A DNA stretch of 5,112 nucleotides. Source: Pseudomonadota bacterium (lineage in GTDB: Bacteria > Pseudomonadota > Alphaproteobacteria > Rhizobiales > Hyphomicrobiaceae). The notes beneath the pieces were generated by a model. That model worked only from the letters and a program-made list of their open reading frames with translations, was not told where the DNA came from and ran no database searches. This document shows, in pieces, positions 1-4,546 of the stretch. A program made the position numbers and the translations under genes. The stretch lies in NCBI GenBank assembly GCA_003242645.1, contig QGVC01000260.1, forward strand, positions 1 to 5,112, given 5' to 3'. Within the stretch, counting starts at the first letter, position 1; each line of letters begins with the position of its first letter.

Positions 1-336
1 ATCGAACTCCGGAAACACCTGAACCAGGTGCTCGACGACCACATCGACGTCGATGATCAGCGCCGGGTCTGCATAAAGTGTTGGCGCCTCGATGTCGGTG
101 GCGAGCAGGCGGCCGTTGCGGTCGAGGATGTCCGGCCGCCAGTAGGACGTCGTCAGCGGCTGGGTCATTGCGGTCCGCGGCTCGACGATCTGGCCCTTCA
201 AGGCGAGCCGAACGAGCTGTCCGCCGATGGCGGAAAACGCCAACACCATCGCGAGCGCCACCGCGAACGATCGGAGTGCGTAGGAAGTCGTGGGGTCGAG
301 GCTTTGCCGAGCGGGACCGATGGTTTCGTTCAACAC
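1..336 (-). CDS. ftsI: FtsI (PBP3), septal peptidoglycan transpeptidase, N-terminal part, cut by window edge
   Basis: Class B penicillin-binding protein that cross-links septal peptidoglycan as part of the FtsQLB/FtsWI divisome. Only the first 112 codons are present, and the transpeptidase domain lies outside the window. Visible are a short cytoplasmic N-terminus, one membrane segment at about residues 23-44 (SFAVALAMVLAFSAIGGQLV), and the class B signature RPDILDRNGRLLATD at about 67-81, followed by APTLYADP. The chosen start is GTG at 336. It is 11 nt after the ftsL stop, with GAGG (346-349) overlapping that stop at a 9-nt spacing. A TTG one codon later is the alternative. An in-frame stop just upstream (TGA within the ftsL end) rules out a longer N-terminus. 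The position directly after ftsL is the usual dcw place for ftsI, so translation is probably coupled to ftsL. Identity is firm from motif and context; the exact start is likely but not certain. Confidence 0.93.
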   Translation of the reverse strand, partial: MLNETIGPARQSLDPTTSYALRSFAVALAMVLAFSAIGGQLVRLALKGQIVEPRTAMTQPLTTSYWRPDILDRNGRLLATDIEAPTLYADPALIIDVDVVVEHLVQVFPEFD

Positions 337-347
337 GGGGCTCGACC

Positions 348-698
348 TCAGCGGCGCTCAGGCTGTTGGCGGGAGGACCCCGGAGAAGCCTGCTCCGCGC
401 TAGCCGTTGTGTCATTCGACGATGATGCGTCGGCTGCAAGCTTGCTCGGCTCGACGTATTGCTCGCCCTTGGCCGGCTCGAACCCCATTGCGCGGGCGAG
501 TGGCTCGATCCTTTCGGGCCTGGACAGATACGCCTGCTCGGCTCGGAGCACAGCGATGTCGCTCCGCAGGCGTTCGATGCGGCGCTCTTTGGACTGCACG
601 AGTTGCTCGAGCTCGCGCGTGTCGTAGCTCACCGTGTAGAGAATGAATGCGCAGGCGAGCGCCAGGCCGATTACGATTGCTGATGTGATGCGAAGCAT
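348..698 (-). CDS. ftsL: FtsL, bitopic cell division protein
   Basis: Small inner-membrane divisome protein that pairs with FtsB through a periplasmic coiled coil and, with FtsQ, activates FtsWI. The 116-residue product has a very short cytoplasmic tail, one membrane helix at about residues 4-24 (ITSAIVIGLALACAFILYTV), then a heptad-like charged helix at about 28-60 (ELEQLVQSKERRIERLRSDI). The conserved RPERIEPLARAMGFEPAKGEQYV block follows at about 60-82, and a polar Ser/Ala/Gln-rich tail ends the protein. Length and layout are normal for alphaproteobacterial FtsL. The ATG at 698 is preceded by AGAGG (705-709) at a 6-nt spacing. The gene starts 23 nt after the rsmH stop and ends 11 nt before the ftsI start, which supports one transcript with both. 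The family diverges fast in sequence, so the call rests on topology, the RPERIEPLA block and gene order together. Confidence 0.93.
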   Translation of the reverse strand: MLRITSAIVIGLALACAFILYTVSYDTRELEQLVQSKERRIERLRSDIAVLRAEQAYLSRPERIEPLARAMGFEPAKGEQYVEPSKLAADASSSNDTTASAEQASPGSSRQQPERR

Positions 699-721
699 GG
701 CCTGCCTCTCGCGAGTGTCGG

Positions 722-1708
722 TTATCGAGCGATTTGCGGCACGCCGAGCGTCGCGGGATCGAGAGGCCAGTGCGGCGCCTCCGTGCGCTCGGCGGCTCTG
801 AGCTTGGCGGACCTGGCCCGCGGATTGGCCGCGACTTCCTCCTCGCTTGGAGTAACAGGGCGCTGGTTAACGATTCGGAAACTTGCGGCTCGAGTCTGGG
901 CAGGTCGTGGCAGATGGCGTGACACTTGGGCCGTTTTACCCGCCCTTTCGGCAAAAAAGCGCTTAACGATCCGGTCCTCGAGCGAGTGGAATGTGACGAC
1001 CACCAACCGGCCACCCGGCTTCAGTAGCCGCTCCGCACAAGCAAGCCCCGCCGCCAGCTCGCCCAGCTCGTCGTTCACGGCAATTCGTAGCGCCTGGAAC
1101 GTGCGAGTCGCTGGATGGCGGCCTTCGGTCCTCCGGCCGCCCAGAACCTGCGAGACGATGCGGGCAAGCTGCAAGGTGCGGGTCAGCGGCTCTTGCGATC
1201 TCGCCCGGACGATAGCGCGCGCGATCGCCCGGGCTTTCCGCTCTTCGCCGTAATGGAAGAGGATGTCGGCCAGCTCCGCCTCGTCCAGCGTGTTCAACAG
1301 GTCAGCTGCTGTGGGCCCCTCGCGGGACATGCGCATATCGAGTGGCCCGTCTGCCTGGAACGAGAACCCGCGCTCCGGCTCGTCGAGCTGCATGGACGAG
1401 ACGCCGAGGTCGAATACGACACCATCGACCTGCGTCAGCCCGACTTGACGTGCGATCTCCTCCAGCTCGCTGAACCGGGCTTGGTGAAGCATGAGCCTGC
1501 CGGCATAAGCCGAAACGAGATCGGCACCACCTGCAATGGCCGAGGGATCGCGGTCGATTGCCAGCACTCGGCAGTCGGCTGCATCCAGAATTGCGCGCGC
1601 ATATCCTCCCGCGCCGAAGGTGGCGTCAATGTACGTCCCGCCGTCCCTGGGCTGCAGGTGCTCCAGGGCAGACTTGAGCAGCACGGGAGTATGGCGGTTG
1701 CGATTCAT
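722..1708 (-). CDS. rsmH: RsmH (MraW), 16S rRNA C1402 N4-methyltransferase
   Basis: SAM-dependent enzyme that methylates N4 of C1402 in 16S rRNA, in the ribosomal P site. The 328-residue reading has the family hallmarks: HTPVLL (6-11), the SAM-binding loop DATFGAGGY (28-36), the acidic end of strand 2 in AIDRDP (50-55), [19 protein letters not shown] (99-117) with DGPLDMRM (120-127), and [15 protein letters not shown] at about 250-264. It ends in the usual [12 protein letters not shown] region. The ATG at 1708 is chosen because GGAGAGG (1711-1717) places GGAG 5 nt away and the protein then begins close to HTPVLL. A longer form from ATG 1759 (345 aa) overlaps the mraZ stop as TAATG and also has a purine-rich stretch upstream. 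Some rhizobial homologues carry such an N-terminal extension, so this start cannot be excluded. Second gene of the dcw operon. Confidence 0.96.
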   Translation of the reverse strand: MNRNRHTPVLLKSALEHLQPRDGGTYIDATFGAGGYARAILDAADCRVLAIDRDPSAIAGGADLVSAYAGRLMLHQARFSELEEIARQVGLTQVDGVVFDLGVSSMQLDEPERGFSFQADGPLDMRMSREGPTAADLLNTLDEAELADILFHYGEERKARAIARAIVRARSQEPLTRTLQLARIVSQVLGGRRTEGRHPATRTFQALRIAVNDELGELAAGLACAERLLKPGGRLVVVTFHSLEDRIVKRFFAERAGKTAQVSRHLPRPAQTRAASFRIVNQRPVTPSEEEVAANPRARSAKLRAAERTEAPHWPLDPATLGVPQIAR

Positions 1709-1758
1709 GGCCTCTCCGCGCGCGGATCTCGACCCCCCGTGAGTTCCGCGATCCGCCA

Positions 1759-2253
1759 TTACTCCCGTGCTCCAGTGCCGCCGTGTCCCTCATCAAAGCG
1801 GCGGCTCCCCGCGCCGAAAAGCTTCCGGTGCTCGTGCACCTTGCTGCGAGCCCGCTGCCGACGCTCGGCGAAGCGCTCGGGCTCCCACATCTGAAACTTG
1901 TCGCCCAGCCCGACAAAAGTGACCTGATTGGTAATGCCGGCGTGGGCGCGAAGCGCTTCAGGAAGAACGATGCGCCCGTCCTGGTCGATGCTGAGGATAT
2001 GCACGTCGCCGTAGAGCGCGACAGACAGCTCGTCCCGCTCGTCCGAATACTCCGGGAGATGGGCGAGAAGATCATCGATTTTCTTCGCAAGTCTCTCGCC
2101 GCCCGCATCGAGCGCCGGAGAATCGAGCGAGGGGTAGCAATAGATTCCGCCAGCATAGCCGTCGCGTTCGAGCACGGCGCGAAAGGATGCAGGAATGGAA
2201 ACTCGTCCTTTTGCGTCGATTTTGTTCGTGAATGTCGAGACAAAGCGATCCAT
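1759..2253 (-). CDS. mraZ: MraZ, DNA-binding regulator of the dcw cluster
   Basis: Transcription factor of the SpoVT-AbrB fold that forms ring-like oligomers and, in E. coli, represses its own dcw promoter by binding TGGGN repeats spaced 10 bp apart. The 164-residue product has the two MraZ half-domains, each with the DXXGR signature: [13 protein letters not shown] (13-25) and [13 protein letters not shown] (90-102). The start [17 protein letters not shown] is typical of the family, and the tail after about residue 125 is charged and variable. The ATG at 2253 is preceded by a GAGG at 2266-2269 and a G-rich stretch adjoining the start. It is the first gene of the operon; its TAA overlaps by one base the upstream candidate ATG of rsmH. 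A phased repeat array lies about 195-280 bp upstream (2447-2532) and is the likely autoregulatory target. Confidence 0.96.
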   Translation of the reverse strand: MDRFVSTFTNKIDAKGRVSIPASFRAVLERDGYAGGIYCYPSLDSPALDAGGERLAKKIDDLLAHLPEYSDERDELSVALYGDVHILSIDQDGRIVLPEALRAHAGITNQVTFVGLGDKFQMWEPERFAERRQRARSKVHEHRKLFGAGSRRFDEGHGGTGARE

Positions 2254-2390
2254 CCCCGCTTCGAAACCTCACCTGACGCGCGAACTTCGACGCCAACACC
2301 TCCCCTTTCGTGACGCCGTGCGCTCAACTTCCGGTAGAGGTCCGGACCCGGTCCGCAAGACCGCGGGACTGGGACGTGGCGGTCGCTCAG

Positions 2391-2413
2391 GGCCTCGGGC
2401 CCTCAACGAGGCC
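2391..2413. repeat. Hairpin in mraZ leader: GGCCTCG / CGAGGCC
   Basis: A perfect 7-bp inverted repeat with a 9-nt loop (arms 2391-2397 and 2407-2413). It lies between the presumed mraZ promoter and the mraZ start, so it would be transcribed as part of the leader. There is no T-run on either side, so it does not look like an intrinsic terminator. High local G+C makes chance pairing possible. Confidence 0.45.
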
Positions 2414-2433
2414 GGCGCCACGGCCACCGTCCC

Positions 2434-2454
2434 ATGCCCGGTGCGGACGGGCAT
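2434..2454. repeat. Hairpin ATGCCCG / CGGGCAT at the edge of the MraZ-like array
   Basis: A perfect 7-bp inverted repeat with a 7-nt loop (arms 2434-2440 and 2448-2454). Its right arm contains the first unit of the RYGGR array. If the mraZ transcript starts near 2445-2455 this hairpin would sit at or near the 5' end of the mRNA. Role unknown. Confidence 0.45.
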
Positions 2455-2532
2455 TTATGGAATTACATGGAATCTCATGGGCGTCAACGGGAGGTTAATG
2501 GATTGCGTGGAGATACGCGGGATGCGGTTGGA
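2447..2532 (+). promoter_or_regulatory. Phased RYGGR array, probable MraZ operator
   Basis: Nine pentamers of the form RYGGR or close to it recur with a step of about 10 bp on the plus strand: ACGGG 2447, ATGGA 2457, ATGGA 2467, ATGGG 2477, ACGGG 2487, ATGGA 2498, GTGGA 2507, GCGGG 2517, TTGGA 2528. The steps are 10,10,10,10,11,9,10,11. Sequence between units is not conserved, which argues against a simple tandem duplication. MraZ of E. coli is known to bind TGGGN units separated by 5 nt, the same 10-bp step, upstream of mraZ. The array sits upstream of mraZ here and overlaps a candidate promoter. Its length and its plus-strand orientation, opposite to mraZ, are notable. Assignment to MraZ is inference. 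Confidence 0.6.
2459..2487 (-). promoter_or_regulatory. Candidate mraZ operon promoter
   Basis: On the minus strand TTGACG (2487-2482) is a good -35 hexamer. At 16-17 bp it is followed by an AT-rich TAATTC/AATTCC stretch (2465-2459), which is only a weak -10. A GANTC site (2470-2474), the CcrM methylation target, lies in the spacer. The promoter is embedded in the RYGGR array, as expected for MraZ autorepression. This would give a leader of about 200 nt. The -10 match is poor, so the exact position is uncertain. Confidence 0.33.
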
Positions 2533-2553
2533 TTGTGGCAGCTTTGCCACAAT
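2532..2553. promoter_or_regulatory. Perfect dyad ATTGTGGCA-N4-TGCCACAAT
   Basis: A 9-bp perfect inverted repeat around the 4-nt centre GCTT, abutting the last unit of the RYGGR array. It is too long to expect by chance at a given site. There is no following T-run in either direction, so it resembles an operator for a dimeric regulator more than a terminator. I do not recognise the cognate factor. Relative to the candidate mraZ promoter it lies upstream of the -35, where an activator or a second regulator could bind. Confidence 0.5.
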
Positions 2554-2860
2554 TGCGAGGGGCAGCCTGTGGATGAATCGAAGGGAGGTTGTGTCCGCGC
2601 GTGGCCGGGCGGGGGATTGCGGCCTAAGGTGCTGACGAAGGGCTGGGTAATTGCTCCGCGGATCGGGCCCGCGGTTCTCTGGTGAGGTAGTCTCAGTTAC
2701 TTGTCTGGCGCAGCCAGTGCTCCCACTTGTGCGCCCACCTCGATGTATGGAAGCAGTGGCGATTACGAGCGTTGGGCGCGATTAACCGCCCATGCTGGCT
2801 GGTATCCAGAAGCGATATGGCCGACTGCTCTCGAGGGGTGTAGAACTCCGCATCCCTAGG
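2554..2860. other. Intergenic stretch without a convincing gene
   Basis: The part up to about 2690 is GC-rich and continues the dcw upstream region. It contains one GC-rich inverted repeat (2656-2674). From about 2690 rightwards base use looks more mixed. A minus-strand open frame (2693-3004, 103 codons) crosses this stretch but resembles no family I know, and the palindromes at 2866-2937 lie inside it. No RNase P RNA or tRNA motif was seen. Confidence 0.5.
2656..2674. repeat. CCGCGG-N7-CCGCGG inverted repeat
   Basis: Two copies of the self-complementary hexamer CCGCGG separated by 7 nt can form a strong 6-bp stem. On the plus strand it is followed by TTCTCT, a poor T-tract. No plus-strand gene ends here, so a terminator role is not supported. 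It marks roughly where the GC-rich dcw upstream DNA gives way to more mixed DNA. Confidence 0.35.
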
Positions 2861-2865
2861 CACCT

Positions 2866-2886
2866 TTCTCGTTTCGAAAACGAGAA
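2866..2886. repeat. Palindrome A: TTCTCGTTT / AAACGAGAA
   Basis: A perfect 9-bp inverted repeat with the 3-nt centre CGA (arms 2866-2874 and 2878-2886). A related palindrome with the same CGAAAA core lies at 2922-2937. The pair could be operators for one dimeric protein or two similar RNA hairpins. No T-run follows on either strand. Confidence 0.5.
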
Positions 2887-2921
2887 GTGCTCCAACGAGC
2901 CGTTCACAAGGAGGGAAAACG

Positions 2922-2937
2922 CTCATTCGAAAATGAG
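2922..2937. repeat. Palindrome B: CTCATT-CGAA-AATGAG
   Basis: A perfect 6-bp inverted repeat with loop CGAA. Compared with palindrome A (CTCG...CGAG) it has CTCA...TGAG, so both arms changed together and pairing is kept. Both copies continue as GAGAA on the right. A third, poorer match to the left half, TCGTTTCG, occurs at 2979-2986. Confidence 0.45.
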
Positions 2938-3000
2938 AATGATCGCTCTCCGTTCCAAGAAATAGTGGCACGCAATTATCGTTTCGGAGAGAAATGCTGT

Positions 3001-3046
3001 GCACCCAATTTCTTCAAAGATCTTGTCTCTAGAAGAAATAGGGTGC
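3001..3046. repeat. 15-bp inverted repeat, GCACCC..TTTCTTC / GAAGAAA..GGGTGC
   Basis: Arms 3001-3015 and 3032-3046 are complementary at 14 of 15 positions, separated by a 16-nt spacer containing AGATCT. It lies about 90 bp beyond the stop of the PAP2-like gene. On the minus strand it could form a stable hairpin in that gene's 3' region, but there is no U-tract, so a classic intrinsic terminator is not supported. It could instead be a small repeat element or a protein-binding site. Confidence 0.55.
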
Positions 3047-3079
3047 GCTCATTTATTTGGTCCTTATCGCAGCCGCGGC

Positions 3080-3097
3080 GAGCGGTGAGAGCCGCTC
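3080..3097 (-). terminator. Possible weak 3' hairpin after the PAP2-like gene
   Basis: GAGCGG (3080-3085) and CCGCTC (3092-3097) form a 6-bp stem with a 6-nt loop, 40 nt after the minus-strand stop of the PAP2-like gene. An overlapping alternative stem pairs AGAGCCGC (3088-3095) with GCGGCTCT (3123-3130). No U-run follows, so it is at best a non-canonical terminator or 3' end stabiliser. Confidence 0.25.
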
Positions 3098-3136
3098 TAG
3101 CCAGCCTCGTAGCCGTTCACCTGCGGCTCTGCCTAC

Positions 3137-4252
3137 TCATCCGTGCTGCGGATTGGGCGCTTTCCATTCAGCCAGCGCCTTTTTCCAAAGCCATTCGAGA
3201 ATAGGAGAAGTATCGATTTCCTCCGGACCCATTTCGATAACGTGTTGTCCGGCCGGCGTTGGATGACCCGTTTCCACGTCGTAAAGTGAAGACCAGTCGA
3301 AATCGAGATCCGGCGGATAAATCCCTTCGGATCCATCGAAGGCCCATGCCGTCAGCTCAGGACATTCTCTCGAGCGGGCAATGAAATAATGTCCAAGTGT
3401 CAGGCCCAAGACAGCGCCAGCGACATTATCAATTGGGAAATTCACACCTGCAATTGTGCGATTAACGGCGATGCGGCTTGCCAGCCGCATGAATTGCATC
3501 CGCCACGAGGGATGCATCTGCTTCGGCTGGCTGGCGCTCACCAGTTCGCAAAGAACTGTCGCAATGAGAAACGCCTCTGTTGCATGTCCGCTAGGCAGCG
3601 TGCCCTGCAACGGAGCCGGAATGATCGGCTGAACGCGCGCCGAAATCTCAGAGGGGCGCGGGCAGGCCAACGCATGTTTCGTTCTCTGAGAAACATGATG
3701 AGCCAGGCGCGATGCAGCGGTAAGCAGCTCCAAAGTCCACTGTGCGCGCTCTGGGTTCAAATAGGTTCCGGTGGTTAGGAAAACGAGCGGCAGCTCGGTA
3801 TGGGCTGAAATCTCTAACGCTCGCTCCGCGCGAAGCTGTGCATAAGCATACACATGCTTGAGCTGGGAGATGAAAGTCTTTTCCGGCGGACGCGTGATCT
3901 CCACCAGGTCCCGTCGATGAAGAATTCCGTCATCATCTGCGTGCAAATGGGAGACCGTTACTGTGTCTTGCCCGTCATCTGCAAACACAAGCCGGGAATA
4001 GACCTCGAAGTCGATGATGCTTGCCCGTGCGCGGGGCTCCCAACGCTCCAAGCTGCTCGGATCGTCGAGCTTGAGGTGAGGAAGCGCGGAAACAGTTTTT
4101 TCCCAGGACTCAACGGTTCCACCTCGCGCTCGGGTGAGCACGTCGATCGGCAAAGCCGAATTGCAGCGGCCGATACTCTCAACGCTGCCTACACCTCCAG
4201 CCACCTCTGTGTTTCTGAGGTCATCCAGCGTTTCGAATCCTCCCACAGGCAT
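3137..4252 (-). CDS. PAP2/vanadium-haloperoxidase-fold protein with altered catalytic motif
   Basis: The 371-residue product has the three-part signature of the PAP2 phosphatase / vanadium haloperoxidase fold. Motif 1 is KHALACPRP (KX6RP, K192, R199). Motif 2 is LPSGHATEAF (S221, G222, H223). Motif 3 is NRTIAGVNFPIDN (R265 to D275). Spacing matches the vanadium-binding residues of fungal chloroperoxidase (Lys-Arg 7 apart, Arg to last His 6 apart). However, the last His, which binds vanadate or is the phosphatase nucleophile, is Asn271 (codon AAT at 3442-3440). No signal peptide or clear membrane helices are visible, so it is probably cytoplasmic and closer to soluble haloperoxidase-like members than to lipid phosphatases. 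ATG 4252 has GGGAG upstream at about 9 nt. The gene diverges from a SARP-type regulator gene. The fold is confident; substrate and activity are unknown and may be lost. Confidence 0.8.
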   Translation of the reverse strand: MPVGGFETLDDLRNTEVAGGVGSVESIGRCNSALPIDVLTRARGGTVESWEKTVSALPHLKLDDPSSLERWEPRARASIIDFEVYSRLVFADDGQDTVTVSHLHADDDGILHRRDLVEITRPPEKTFISQLKHVYAYAQLRAERALEISAHTELPLVFLTTGTYLNPERAQWTLELLTAASRLAHHVSQRTKHALACPRPSEISARVQPIIPAPLQGTLPSGHATEAFLIATVLCELVSASQPKQMHPSWRMQFMRLASRIAVNRTIAGVNFPIDNVAGAVLGLTLGHYFIARSRECPELTAWAFDGSEGIYPPDLDFDWSSLYDVETGHPTPAGQHVIEMGPEEIDTSPILEWLWKKALAEWKAPNPQHG

Positions 4253-4407
4253 TTCCTTTCTCTCCCAGATGGATGGGCCTCGAAGTTCGATCTAGATATT
4301 TATGGTGCGCCAGCTCTGGAAAGGCAGTGTGCTGGCTCTTCGAGATCACATTGAGCAGGTCTCCGCGCCTGATTTTCCCCGAGAAATGATCAACATACCT
4401 CGCATCA

Positions 4408-4427
4408 ACAACTTACGGCGGAGTTGT
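4408..4427. repeat. Inverted repeat ACAACT-N8-AGTTGT
   Basis: A perfect 6-bp inverted repeat with an 8-nt loop, in the gap between the divergent PAP2-like and SARP-type genes. On the minus strand the stem starts in the Thr-Thr codons of the putative leader peptide and the loop holds its Pro-Pro codons and the start of its stop codon. It could be an operator or an RNA hairpin. Short enough to arise by chance. Confidence 0.3.
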
Positions 4428-4445
4428 AACCCCCAACCCCGCCAT
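4413..4445 (-). CDS. Possible 10-residue leader peptide MAGLGVTTPP
   Basis: On the minus strand a GAGG stands 6 nt before an ATG (4445-4443) that opens an 11-codon frame, MAGLGVTTPP then TAA. It would lie in the long 5' leader of the PAP2-like gene if that gene starts at the SARP-type promoter near 4480. The two final proline codons before the stop are a context known to slow ribosomes. An inverted repeat (4408-4427) covers these last codons. It is very short and could be chance; no homologue is known to me. Confidence 0.2.
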   Translation of the reverse strand: MAGLGVTTPP

Positions 4446-4479
4446 GGCGAACCTCACGAAGATGTCTCTTGGATTTCTC

Positions 4480-4522
4480 TGATAGCGTGCTAACGTCAAT
4501 AGAGCGTCAACTGATCGTCAAC
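4480..4522 (-). promoter_or_regulatory. SARP-type operator and promoter: three 11-bp-spaced heptamers
   Basis: On the plus strand CGTCAAT (4494-4500), CGTCAAC (4505-4511) and CGTCAAC (4516-4522) are direct repeats with 4-bp spacers, an exact 11-bp period. Read on the minus strand they are GTTGACG, GTTGACG, ATTGACG. After exactly 8 bp they are followed by CTATCA (4485-4480), close to the alphaproteobacterial -10. SARP activators such as ActII-ORF4 and DnrI are known to bind 7-bp direct repeats at 11-bp steps whose last copy is 8 bp from the -10. The layout therefore predicts activation of the minus-strand PAP2-like gene by the neighbouring SARP protein. The repeats end 24 bp before the regulator's own start codon, so autoregulation is also possible. 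PhoB boxes share the 7+4 layout but have a different heptamer (CTGTCAT). Confidence 0.6.
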
Positions 4523-4546
4523 TTCCGGAAGAGTTGAGTGGCCGCT

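Noticed and set aside
1115..1894. Long plus-strand open frame (259 codons) across rsmH and the end of mraZ
   Set aside because: It is antisense to two confidently identified genes in GC-rich DNA, where such frames are expected, and its translation resembles no family I know.
2568..2576. DnaA-box-like TGTGGATGA
   Set aside because: A single site with one mismatch and no cluster or AT-rich unwinding region, so no support for an origin.
2693..3004. Minus-strand open frame of 103 codons in the gap upstream of mraZ
   Set aside because: No recognisable motif and two palindromes with matching arm changes inside it, which point to non-coding function. A shorter real protein ending at 2693 cannot be fully excluded.
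2254..3136. RNase P RNA or tRNA gene upstream of mraZ
   Set aside because: I looked for the conserved RNase P core sequences and for tRNA arms on both strands and found none.
2887..3204. Plus-strand open frame of 105 codons
   Set aside because: Crosses the 15-bp inverted repeat and runs antisense into the end of the PAP2-like gene; the composition looks random and Arg-rich.
4415..4518. Minus-strand frame open for about 34 codons, ending in DIFVRFAMAGLGVTTPP
   Set aside because: It looks protein-like and might be a gene remnant, but it has no upstream start, is bounded by a stop at both ends and overlaps the heptamer repeats. Only the short ATG-initiated end was kept as a weak call.
4494..4522. 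Pho box (PhoB binding site)
   Set aside because: It shares the 7+4 bp layout, but the heptamer is CGTCAAY and not CTGTCAT, and the adjacent regulator is a SARP, which explains the repeats better.
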